From: Leptolinea sp. UBA1437
Lineage (GTDB): Bacteria > Chloroflexota > Anaerolineae > Anaerolineales > Anaerolineaceae
Direction: 5' to 3'
DNA length: 5,303 bases
Assembly: GCA_002329625.1 (NCBI GenBank)
Contig: DCTP01000141.1
Span: 4,271-9,573 of the forward strand
The position numbers and the translations under genes are program-made. Positions 1 to 5,303 of the stretch are shown one piece after another; position 1 is the first letter of the stretch; each line of letters begins with the position of its first letter. A model generated the notes under the pieces. It ran no database searches. It was not told the DNA's origin and worked only from the letters and a program-made list of their open reading frames with translations.

Positions 1-73
1 ATATCGGTTAAAACAATAAACATACTTTCAAAGAAGATACTAAGAATGAAATGAAAAAAATAAGGAGATGGAT
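1..73 (+). other. AT-rich leader upstream of the SDR gene, no gene seen
   Basis: This stretch is strongly A-rich and contains no open frame of useful length. GATACT at 36-41 and CATACT at 21-26 resemble -10 boxes, but neither has a convincing -35 box 16-18 bases upstream, so I do not call a promoter. The window cuts off whatever lies before it, so it is unknown whether the SDR gene is the first in its operon or follows another gene. Confidence 0.4.
62..67 (+). promoter_or_regulatory. Ribosome binding site of the SDR gene (decides the start)
   Basis: AAGGAG at 62-67 touches the ATG at 68 directly but stands 6 bases before the ATG at 74. The second spacing is normal, so the protein most likely begins at 74 (Met-Leu-Pro-Asp-Phe), two residues inside the longest open frame. 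Confidence 0.75.
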
Positions 74-892
74 ATGTTACCGGATTTCAGTGTAAAAGGA
101 AAAGTTGTTGTAATTACAGGCGGAGGGGGAGCCATATGCGGAATGATGAGCAAAATGTTCGGGGAAGCTGGAGCGAAAGTTGCGGTGATGGACATTTCTA
201 TGGATGCCGCTAAGAAAATTACTGATGAAATAAATAACAAAGGCGGAGAATCAATGCCGTTAGTGTGCAATGTTCTCGATAAAAAAAGTATCGAAGATGC
301 CGCCGCTCAAGTCATGGGGAAATGGGGTAGAGTTGATATTTTGATTAACGGTGCCGGCGGAAATAAGCCGCAAGCTACCACCAATAACGAAATGTCTTTT
401 TTTGACCTGCCGGCAGATGCGATTCAATGGGTATTCAATCTAAACTGCCTTGGGACAATTATAGCCAGCCAAGTCTTCGGGAAAATAATGGCCGAGCAAA
501 AAGAAGGATGCATTTTAAATATATCCAGTATGAATGCTTTTCGTCCTCTGACCAGAATTCCCGCTTACAGCGCCGCCAAAGCAGCTATTAACAACTTTAC
601 ACAATGGTTAGCAGTCGATTTGGCAAAGAATTTTTCGCCGAATATCAGAGTTAACGCCATAGCACCCGGATTTTTTGTGGGGAATCAAAACAGAGATCTC
701 TTAATTGATAAGAATTCGGGAGATCTTACCCAGCGCGGGAAAACAATTATCAGTCTGACACCAATGAATCGTTTTGGTGAATTCGAAGATCTTTTAGGCG
801 CCACCCTCTTCTTAGTTTCTCCCGCCTCTTCATTTATAACAGGCGTGGTATTACCGATCGACGGTGGTTTTTCTTCTTTCAGCGGTGTTTAA
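74..892 (+). CDS. SDR-family oxidoreductase, UxuB-like (D-mannonate oxidoreductase / gluconate 5-dehydrogenase type)
   Basis: This is a cytoplasmic NAD(P)-dependent short-chain dehydrogenase of 272 residues, a normal length for classical SDRs. The glycine-rich nucleotide motif TGGGGAICG is at residues 15-23, and Asp40 at the end of the second strand favours NAD over NADP. NGAGG (92-96) stands where most SDRs have NNAG. The catalytic set is complete: Asn124, Ser152 and Tyr165-x-x-x-Lys169. The blocks NISSMNAF, FTQWLAV, VNAIAPGFF and the ending DGGFSSFSGV resemble, from memory, the SDR-type fructuronate reductase of Bacillus (UxuB/YjmF), which reduces fructuronate to mannonate. No mannonate dehydratase, 2-keto-3-deoxygluconate kinase or uronate isomerase is present here. 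A 6-phosphogluconate dehydrogenase lies two genes downstream, so oxidation or reduction of a gluconate-like acid is equally possible. Family assignment is firm; substrate is open. The start follows AAGGAG at 62-67. Confidence 0.88.
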   Translation: MLPDFSVKGKVVVITGGGGAICGMMSKMFGEAGAKVAVMDISMDAAKKITDEINNKGGESMPLVCNVLDKKSIEDAAAQVMGKWGRVDILINGAGGNKPQATTNNEMSFFDLPADAIQWVFNLNCLGTIIASQVFGKIMAEQKEGCILNISSMNAFRPLTRIPAYSAAKAAINNFTQWLAVDLAKNFSPNIRVNAIAPGFFVGNQNRDLLIDKNSGDLTQRGKTIISLTPMNRFGEFEDLLGATLFLVSPASSFITGVVLPIDGGFSSFSGV

Positions 893-906
893 TGGGTTCG
901 AAAATA

Positions 907-912
907 AAGGAA
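907..912 (+). promoter_or_regulatory. Ribosome binding site of the HAD gene (decides the start)
   Basis: AAGGAA at 907-912 lies 8 bases before the ATG at 921 and only 2 bases before the ATG at 915. The former spacing is more usual, so 921 is preferred. The frame is open back to 864 inside the SDR gene, but that stretch has no comparable ribosome binding site. Confidence 0.6.
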
Positions 913-920
913 CTATGAAC

Positions 921-1817
921 ATGAGCGAATTATCAAACCAGGCGAAAGAGTTGCTTAATTTCAAACCAAAACATGAATTTTTCGTCGGAATTGATTCCGA
1001 CGGCTGTGTTTTTGATTCAATGGAAATCAAGCATAAAGAATGTTTTTGCCCGAATACAATTCGTGTTTGGGGTTTACAGCCGATTTCAAAATATGCGCGT
1101 GAAGCGGTGGAATTTGTAAATCTTTATTCAAAATGGCGCGGTATCAATCGATGGCCTGCATTAATTAAAGTTTTTGAATTGTTGTCTGAACGTCCAGAAG
1201 TGATTCGTCGGGGAGCCGTTATACCGAAAGGAGATGATATCCGTGCTTTCATCAACAGCGGCTTGCCATTAAGTGACGCCGGGTTGAAAAAATATATGGA
1301 AACACACAGCAGCGAAGAACTTGATCGAGCGCTGGAATGGACGACATCGGTTAATCGAACGGTAAAAGAGATTGTCCGCGGCTTGAAACCTTTTCCGTAT
1401 GCAAAAGAAAGTCTGCAAGCTATTCATCCTTTTACGGATGCTTTTTGTGTTTCCGCGACTCCGGCAGATGCCTTGGAAAGGGAATGGAAAGACGGCGAGA
1501 TTCGTGATTATGTGGAAATGATTTGCGGTCAGGAAATCGGAACAAAGGAATATATCTTAAGACTCGGTTCTGCCGGAAAATACCCATCGGATAAAAAATT
1601 GATGATTGGCGACGCTCCCGGAGATCTTGAAGCGGCGCAAGCGGTAGGGGCTCTCTTCTATCCGATTAATCCGGGGCATGAAGAAGAATCATGGGAAAGA
1701 TTCTATAAAGAAGGATATAAGCGTTTCCTCGAAGGAACTTACAGCGGAGAATATGAAAAACGCTTGATTGAAGATTTTGAGAAGCTGCTGCCGGAGATCC
1801 CCCCTTGGAAGCGATAA
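921..1817 (+). CDS. HAD-superfamily hydrolase (phosphatase-like), substrate unknown
   Basis: This is a soluble 298-residue protein with all four haloacid-dehalogenase motifs. Motif I is FVGIDSDGCVFDS, with nucleophile Asp25 and acid/base Asp27. Motif II is VSAT with Ser178. Motif III is the lysine in GTKE (Lys209). Motif IV is IGDAPGD, with Asp231 and Asp235 for magnesium. The Asp-x-Asp pair is typical of phosphatases and phosphomutases rather than dehalogenases. About 120 residues between motifs I and II (roughly 33-155) form a large insertion in the position of a C1 cap, rich in charged and aromatic residues (for example IKHKECFCPNTIRVW and LYSKWRGINRW), which probably determines the substrate. 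The C-terminal tail after motif IV is also long. I recognise the superfamily but no characterised enzyme. Position between an SDR and 6-phosphogluconate dehydrogenase suggests a sugar or sugar-acid phosphate. Two TAA stops occur in tandem (1815-1820). Confidence 0.85.
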   Translation: MSELSNQAKELLNFKPKHEFFVGIDSDGCVFDSMEIKHKECFCPNTIRVWGLQPISKYAREAVEFVNLYSKWRGINRWPALIKVFELLSERPEVIRRGAVIPKGDDIRAFINSGLPLSDAGLKKYMETHSSEELDRALEWTTSVNRTVKEIVRGLKPFPYAKESLQAIHPFTDAFCVSATPADALEREWKDGEIRDYVEMICGQEIGTKEYILRLGSAGKYPSDKKLMIGDAPGDLEAAQAVGALFYPINPGHEEESWERFYKEGYKRFLEGTYSGEYEKRLIEDFEKLLPEIPPWKR

Positions 1818-1858
1818 TAAAAGGTTAAACAAATCCCGAAATAAATAACGGAATGATA

Positions 1859-1864
1859 GGTAGG
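1859..1864 (+). promoter_or_regulatory. Ribosome binding site of gnd (decides the start)
   Basis: GGTAGG at 1859-1864 is a weak Shine-Dalgarno sequence 6 bases before the ATG at 1871. The in-frame ATG at 1853 lies upstream of it, with ACGGA abutting directly and no proper spacing. The start at 1871 also puts the first beta strand (KIGLIG) a few residues from the N-terminus, as is usual in this family. Confidence 0.6.
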
Positions 1865-1870
1865 CAAATA

Positions 1871-3283
1871 ATGGAAAAAGCAAAAATCGGACTGATCGGA
1901 TTAGGTGTGATGGGAGCCAATTTGTCATTAAACATCGAACGAAATGGATTCCCTGTTGCTGTTTACAATCGGACGGTAGAGAAAACAGATCGTTTTATTA
2001 AGGGAGCGGCCGCCGGTAAAAAGATCTATGGTGTGGAAAATTTGAAGGATTTAACGGATATTCTCGAACGACCGAGAAAAATTATTCTTATGGTGAAAGC
2101 CGGAAGCCCCGTAGATGAAACTATTGAAGCAATAAAACCCTATCTTGAAAAAGGGGATATCTTGATTGACGCGGGGAACTCATTCTTCCAAGATACCGAA
2201 CGTCGGAGTGAAATGCTTGCAAAAGACGGGATCAATTTTTTCGGGATGGGAGTCAGCGGCGGAGAAGAAGGTGCTTTATGGGGCCCAAGTATTATGCCCG
2301 GCGGTCAGAGAGAGTGTTGGGAAGAATTACGACCGATTCTCACGGCAATAGCAGCCAAATATAAAGACGGGGAACCTTGTGTGGCTTACATCGGTCCCAG
2401 AGGCAGCGGGCATTATGTAAAAATGGTTCACAACGGCATTGAATATGGGGATATGCAATTAATAGCCGAAACTTATGACCTGCTTCACCGCGGCTTAGGT
2501 TTGGGCCAACAGAAATTACAGGAAATATTCAGTAATTGGAATTCCGGGGTTTTAAAATCTTATTTGATTGAAATCACAGCAAAAATATTATCAAAAATCG
2601 ATCCTGAGACGGGTAAACCGCTGGTGGATGTTATTCTGGATGAAGCACAACAAAAAGGGACTGGGAAATGGACAGCCCAGAATGCTTTGGATGTCGGTGC
2701 ACCGACGCCGACACTGACAAGCGGTGTCGAAGGAAGAATTTTATCAAGTTTGAAAGAGGAACGTGTTGTTGCGAGTAAAATTCTGAAAGGTCCGGATTTA
2801 ACTTTTTACGGAGATCCGGAAGAAATAATTCGAGCTGCGGAAAATGCATTATATTGTTCGAAAATCGCTTCCTATGCACAGGGATTGGGATTACTGAAAA
2901 TCGCCGGAAAAGAATATGACTATAATCTGAATCTGGGTGAAATTGCTAAAATTTGGCGAGAAGGATGCATTATTCGCGCGGATTTCTTAAATGATATAAC
3001 CGACGCTTTTAATAAAAATCCATCTCTTCAAAATCTGATGTTGGATGATTTTTTCCGATCTGCCATTGAAACAAGACAATCGGATTGGAGATTAATTGCA
3101 AAAACGGCTATTGATCTCGGAATTCCGATGCTTGCGACGAATGCATCATTGGCATATTATGACAGCTATCGAAGTGAAACGCTTCCGGCGAATTTAACGC
3201 AGGCACAGCGAGATTTCTTTGGGGCGCATACCTATCGCAGAATTGATAAAGAAGGAAGTTTCCATACCATATGGGAGGAATAA
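1871..3283 (+). CDS. gnd: 6-phosphogluconate dehydrogenase, decarboxylating, NADP-type
   Basis: This enzyme oxidatively decarboxylates 6-phosphogluconate to ribulose 5-phosphate and CO2 in the cytoplasmic oxidative pentose phosphate pathway. The 470-residue length matches the long, homodimeric class. The Rossmann motif GLGVMG is at 10-15, and Asn33-Arg34-Thr35 matches the NADP 2'-phosphate-binding NRT of the sheep enzyme, so NADP is expected. Substrate and catalytic residues are all present: Ser129-Gly130-Gly131 in GMGVSGGEEGA, Lys184 and Asn188 in HYVKMVHNGIEY, Glu191, Lys262 and Thr264 in QKGTGKWT, Arg289 in EGRILSSLK, and Arg447 and His453 in RDFFGAHTYRR. The usual C-terminal tail (FHTIWEE) is intact. 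It is the third gene of the apparent operon, 53 bases after the HAD gene and 1 base before the phosphofructokinase gene. No glucose-6-phosphate dehydrogenase, lactonase or gluconate kinase is in the window, so the source of 6-phosphogluconate is not shown. Confidence 0.97.
   Translation: MEKAKIGLIGLGVMGANLSLNIERNGFPVAVYNRTVEKTDRFIKGAAAGKKIYGVENLKDLTDILERPRKIILMVKAGSPVDETIEAIKPYLEKGDILIDAGNSFFQDTERRSEMLAKDGINFFGMGVSGGEEGALWGPSIMPGGQRECWEELRPILTAIAAKYKDGEPCVAYIGPRGSGHYVKMVHNGIEYGDMQLIAETYDLLHRGLGLGQQKLQEIFSNWNSGVLKSYLIEITAKILSKIDPETGKPLVDVILDEAQQKGTGKWTAQNALDVGAPTPTLTSGVEGRILSSLKEERVVASKILKGPDLTFYGDPEEIIRAAENALYCSKIASYAQGLGLLKIAGKEYDYNLNLGEIAKIWREGCIIRADFLNDITDAFNKNPSLQNLMLDDFFRSAIETRQSDWRLIAKTAIDLGIPMLATNASLAYYDSYRSETLPANLTQAQRDFFGAHTYRRIDKEGSFHTIWEE
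3273..3279 (+). promoter_or_regulatory. Ribosome binding site inside the end of gnd (sets a GTG start)
   Basis: GGGAGGA at 3273-3279 is the strongest Shine-Dalgarno sequence in the window and is made from the last Trp-Glu-Glu codons of gnd. Its GGAGG core ends 6 bases before the GTG at 3285. This fixes the phosphofructokinase start at a GTG rather than at the ATG at 3219 deep inside gnd, and it suggests translational coupling of the two genes. Confidence 0.85.
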
Positions 3284-3284
3284 A

Positions 3285-4568
3285 GTGAAAAAGAATGTGA
3301 TTGTTTCACAATCCGGCGGTCCGTCTCCGGTCATTAATAGCACTCTGCGCGGTATTGTGGAAATGTGCAGAGATATTCCGGATAAATTCGGTGAAGTTTA
3401 TGCGGGGTATCATGGGATTGAGGGCGTCCTAAAAGAAGAATTGATTAATTTAAGCGCCCAAAACGAGGAAGAAATTGAATATTTGAGCGTGACACCTGCA
3501 GCCGGTGGAATTGGGACATGTCGGTATAAACTCAGATCCTCGCAAAAAGAAGATTTTGATCGGGTTATTGATGTTTTCAGAGCACACAACATCGGATACT
3601 TTTTCTATATCGGCGGAAATGATTCCATGGATACGGCAAACAAGATATCTCTTTTGGCAAATGAAAGAGGGCTGGATTTGGTTGTCGTCGGCGGTCCGAA
3701 AACAATTGATAATGATGTGGGCGACAGCGAATTTAAATTAATCGATCATACTCCGGGATATGGAAGTGTCGCAAGATATTGGGCGTTGAATATTCAAAAT
3801 GCCAATGAAGAGAACGAAGGTTCCAGTCCGGCTGACCCGATTTTGGTTTTACAGGCAATGGGAAGAAAAATCGGATTTATCCCAGCTGCAGCCAGATTGG
3901 CGGATCCGAAGAGAGAAATGCCTCTGCAGATTTATATGACGGAATCAAAAGTAACTCTTCCCGAATTGGCAGATAACGTTAATGAAGAACTAAAAAGAAG
4001 CAAAAGATGTATTGTGGTTATTTCTGAAGGATTTGATGTTGGAGACATCGGCGCCAGACGCGATAATTTCGGACACATTTCCTTCGGATCCAGCCAAATT
4101 ACTGTTACACAATTGGTTGTGAATTATCTGAACGAACATGGGTTGAAATCAAAAGGTCTGGCTCGGGGAGATATGCCCGGAACAGATCAGCGTCGGAATA
4201 TGATTTATGCGTCAACCGTGGACATGGAAGAAGCTTATAAATTAGGCCAGCAAGCAACTTTGATTGCGGCATCGGGAGAAACAGGATATATGAGTACTAT
4301 TTTAAGAAATCCGGGCCCGATTTATAATGTTCGATATGACAAAGTCCCACTGGACTTAGTCGCCAATTCCGAACGATTTTTCCCCGAAGCTTGGATTGCT
4401 CCAAACCGAATGGATGTGACGGATGATTTTGTCCGCTATGCCCGCCCATTAATTGGGGATAATTGGCCTGCCATTCCACTGGTGAACGGAATTCAGCGTT
4501 TTGCAAGAATTGAACAGATTTTCGTCCCACAGGTACTTCCGGAATATGTTCCGGAAGCATCGAGGTAA
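3285..4568 (+). CDS. pfp: 6-phosphofructokinase, pyrophosphate-dependent type
   Basis: This enzyme would phosphorylate fructose 6-phosphate to fructose 1,6-bisphosphate using pyrophosphate, a reversible cytoplasmic step. It has 427 residues, longer than the roughly 320 of bacterial ATP enzymes. The N-terminus reads SQSGGPSPVINSTLRG in place of the ATP-type GGDxxGMN loop. Two diagnostic positions point to pyrophosphate: GGNDS (110-114) has Asp113 where ATP enzymes have the second glycine of GGDGS, and PKTIDND (138-144) has Lys139 where ATP enzymes have glycine. Catalytic Asp142 and Asp144, TPGYGSVAR, the MGR motif (192-194) and SEGF (247-250) are all present. Starting at GTG gives Met-Lys-Lys-Asn directly before the first strand, as expected. 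Some homologues also phosphorylate sedoheptulose 7-phosphate, which would fit the adjacent gnd; this is inference. Phosphate-donor choice is predicted, not proven. The last codons contain a strong stem-loop. Confidence 0.9.
   Translation: MKKNVIVSQSGGPSPVINSTLRGIVEMCRDIPDKFGEVYAGYHGIEGVLKEELINLSAQNEEEIEYLSVTPAAGGIGTCRYKLRSSQKEDFDRVIDVFRAHNIGYFFYIGGNDSMDTANKISLLANERGLDLVVVGGPKTIDNDVGDSEFKLIDHTPGYGSVARYWALNIQNANEENEGSSPADPILVLQAMGRKIGFIPAAARLADPKREMPLQIYMTESKVTLPELADNVNEELKRSKRCIVVISEGFDVGDIGARRDNFGHISFGSSQITVTQLVVNYLNEHGLKSKGLARGDMPGTDQRRNMIYASTVDMEEAYKLGQQATLIAASGETGYMSTILRNPGPIYNVRYDKVPLDLVANSERFFPEAWIAPNRMDVTDDFVRYARPLIGDNWPAIPLVNGIQRFARIEQIFVPQVLPEYVPEASR
4536..4557 (+). other. Perfect 9-bp stem-loop in the last codons of pfp
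   Basis: CTTCCGGAA (4536-4544) is followed by the loop TATG and the exact reverse complement TTCCGGAAG (4549-4557), ending 8 bases before the pfp stop codon. It encodes the repeated peptide Leu-Pro-Glu-Tyr-Val-Pro-Glu. No run of T follows, so it does not qualify as a standard intrinsic terminator. It could protect the 3' end of the messenger RNA, cause pausing or partial termination, or be a chance result of a repeated Pro-Glu codon pair. Confidence 0.55.
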
Positions 4569-4590
4569 TCAAATCGCTGAAATCCGGATT

Positions 4591-4620
4591 TTGAAATCGA
4601 AAACGGGATCAAACGATAAT
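4591..4620 (+). promoter_or_regulatory. Candidate sigma-70-type promoter for the corrinoid gene
   Basis: TTGAAA at 4591-4596 (five of six matches to TTGACA) and GATAAT at 4615-4620 (five of six to TATAAT) are separated by 18 bases. Transcription would start near 4627, giving a leader of about 40 bases before the ATG at 4668. The stretch is AT-rich, so chance matches are easy. Being the only gap of this size in the window supports the call modestly. Confidence 0.4.
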
Positions 4621-4643
4621 CATGATAATATTGCAGATAATCA
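4615..4643. repeat. GATAATCA direct repeat with 21-bp spacing, possible operator
   Basis: GATAATCA occurs at 4615-4622 and again at 4636-4643, starting 21 bases apart, which is two helical turns. A third GATAAT sits between them at 4624-4629. Each copy is part of a partial palindrome: ATCATGAT at 4619-4626, and TAATC-A-GATTA at 4638-4648. The repeats overlap and follow the candidate -10 box, where a repressor could act. No regulator gene is in the window and no known operator is recognised. Confidence 0.35.
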
Positions 4644-4656
4644 GATTAATTGATAA

Positions 4657-4662
4657 AGAGGA
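4657..4662 (+). promoter_or_regulatory. Ribosome binding site of the corrinoid protein gene (decides the start)
   Basis: AGAGGA at 4657-4662 lies 5 bases before the ATG at 4668. The frame is open a further six codons to a TTG at 4650, but that start would lie upstream of this site and has no ribosome binding site of its own. Confidence 0.75.
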
Positions 4663-4667
4663 ATTAT

Positions 4668-5303
4668 ATGTCAGATTTGTTAAATGAAATCAAAGAAGCA
4701 ATTATTGACGGGTCGGCAAAGATTGTTTCCGAAAAAGTTACCGCCGCGCTGGAAGAAGGTTTCGATCCGGAACAGATTTTAAATGATGCAATGATCGCCG
4801 GTATGGCGGAAGTGGGACAACTTTTTGAGGACGGAGAATATTTTGTGCCGGAAATGTTGGTCGCTGCACGTGCAATGACTACCGGAATGCAAATATTAAA
4901 ACCCCGCCTTGTTCAGGCTGATGTAAAAGCCGCTGGAAAAGTTGCGATCGGTACAGTCCAAGGTGATTTACATGATATTGGAAAGAATTTAGTCGGGATG
5001 ATGCTTGAGGGTGCCTCTTTTGAAATTATCGATTTAGGCGCTGACGTGCCTCCGGAAAAATTTGTGGAAGCCGTTCAAAAAGATCATGTTCAAATTGTCG
5101 CCATGTCGGCTTTACTGACGACGACGATGCCTTCGATGAAAACGACAATCGAAGCGCTTGAAGCAGCGGGCGTTCGTGATCAGGTTAAGGTAATGGTCGG
5201 TGGTGCTCCTCTTTCGGATCAATATGCAAAAGAAATCCGTGCAGACGGTTATGCACCGGATGCGAACAAGGCTGTGGCGTTAGCAAAAAGTCTGGTTTCT
5301 TAA
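4668..5303 (+). CDS. Corrinoid (B12-binding) protein of methyltransferase systems, MtbC/MttC-like
   Basis: This 211-residue cytoplasmic protein has the length and two-part build of corrinoid shuttle proteins. In such systems a substrate-specific methyltransferase loads a methyl group onto the bound cobalt, and a second methyltransferase passes it to tetrahydrofolate or coenzyme M. Residues 1-85 are the helical methionine-synthase-like cap (with LFEDGEYFVPEMLVAARAM), and 90-211 form the B12-binding domain. The cobalamin signature is complete: Asp100-Leu-His102-Asp-Ile-Gly105, with His102 as lower axial ligand, then Ser147-x-Leu149 in MSALLTTTM and Gly178-Gly179 in VGGAPLS. Near the end EIRADGYAPDA has arginine where glycine is common, probably a harmless change. 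No methyltransferase or reactivating protein lies in the window, so the methyl donor is unknown. The stop codon is the last three bases. The 99-base gap before it suggests separate control. Confidence 0.92.
   Translation: MSDLLNEIKEAIIDGSAKIVSEKVTAALEEGFDPEQILNDAMIAGMAEVGQLFEDGEYFVPEMLVAARAMTTGMQILKPRLVQADVKAAGKVAIGTVQGDLHDIGKNLVGMMLEGASFEIIDLGADVPPEKFVEAVQKDHVQIVAMSALLTTTMPSMKTTIEALEAAGVRDQVKVMVGGAPLSDQYAKEIRADGYAPDANKAVALAKSLVS

Noticed and set aside
864..920. Longer HAD protein starting inside the SDR gene
   Set aside because: The overlap would cover the conserved SDR C-terminus in another frame, and the AAGGAA at 907-912 points to the ATG at 921.
1818..1870. Terminator or promoter in the gap between the HAD gene and gnd
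   Set aside because: There is no stable inverted repeat with a T run and no paired -35/-10 boxes, so the genes are read as one operon.
3219..3284. Longer phosphofructokinase starting at the ATG at 3219, overlapping gnd by 65 bases
   Set aside because: The extra 22 residues are read out of frame over the conserved gnd tail, have no ribosome binding site, and precede the normal start of the phosphofructokinase fold. The GTG at 3285 has an excellent site.
3285..4568. ATP-dependent phosphofructokinase (PfkA)
   Set aside because: Asp113 in GGNDS and Lys139 in PKTIDND both differ from the glycines of ATP enzymes, and the N-terminal loop and length also fit the pyrophosphate class.
4297..4572. Open frame of 91 residues on the minus strand opposite the end of pfp
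   Set aside because: It lies wholly over conserved coding sequence, shows no recognisable motif, and has no clear ribosome binding site. The same applies to the minus-strand frames at 40-270, 1689-1928, 2631-2879 and 3410-3592.
4580..4591. Palindrome AAATCCGGATTT just after pfp as a terminator
   Set aside because: As RNA it could form only a 4-bp A-T stem around CCGG and has no following T run, which is too weak for termination.
4650..4667. TTG start adding six residues to the corrinoid protein
   Set aside because: The ribosome binding site lies inside this stretch and is correctly spaced for the ATG at 4668; corrinoid proteins of this family start close to the first helix.

Overview
The window carries five complete protein genes, all on the + strand and tightly packed. 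From left to right they are a short-chain dehydrogenase/reductase of the SDR-type UxuB/gluconate dehydrogenase kind (74-892), a HAD-superfamily phosphatase-like protein (921-1817), a canonical NADP-type 6-phosphogluconate dehydrogenase (1871-3283), a phosphofructokinase with the residue signature of the pyrophosphate-dependent enzymes (3285-4568), and a methyltransferase-type corrinoid (B12-binding) protein (4668-5303). No RNA gene, CRISPR array, insertion sequence or clearly broken gene was seen.

The organism is a bacterium: every gene has a purine-rich Shine-Dalgarno sequence 5-8 bases before its start, and the gaps are short. The sequence is moderately AT-rich. A pyrophosphate-type phosphofructokinase together with a small corrinoid shuttle protein suggests an anaerobe with an energy-thrifty sugar metabolism. 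The phylum cannot be fixed from the sequence alone.

Layout: bases 1-73 are an AT-rich leader ending in the first ribosome binding site. The first four genes look like one operon, with gaps of 28, 53 and 1 base; the phosphofructokinase starts at GTG one base after the stop of the preceding gene and takes its ribosome binding site from that gene's last codons. A perfect 9-bp stem-loop lies in the last codons of the phosphofructokinase gene. The 99-base gap that follows is the largest in the window. It holds a plausible sigma-70-type promoter and an 8-bp direct repeat spaced 21 bp, so the corrinoid gene may be a separate or separately regulated unit.

How the genes may work together (inference): the SDR would interconvert a keto-sugar acid and a sugar acid, 6-phosphogluconate dehydrogenase would decarboxylate 6-phosphogluconate to ribulose 5-phosphate with NADPH formation, and the phosphofructokinase would return carbon to glycolysis as fructose 1,6-bisphosphate (or, as shown for some homologues, sedoheptulose 1,7-bisphosphate). 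The HAD protein would act on a phosphorylated intermediate that cannot be named from sequence. The link to the corrinoid protein is the open question. Its methyltransferase partners are not in the window, and the window ends exactly at its stop codon.
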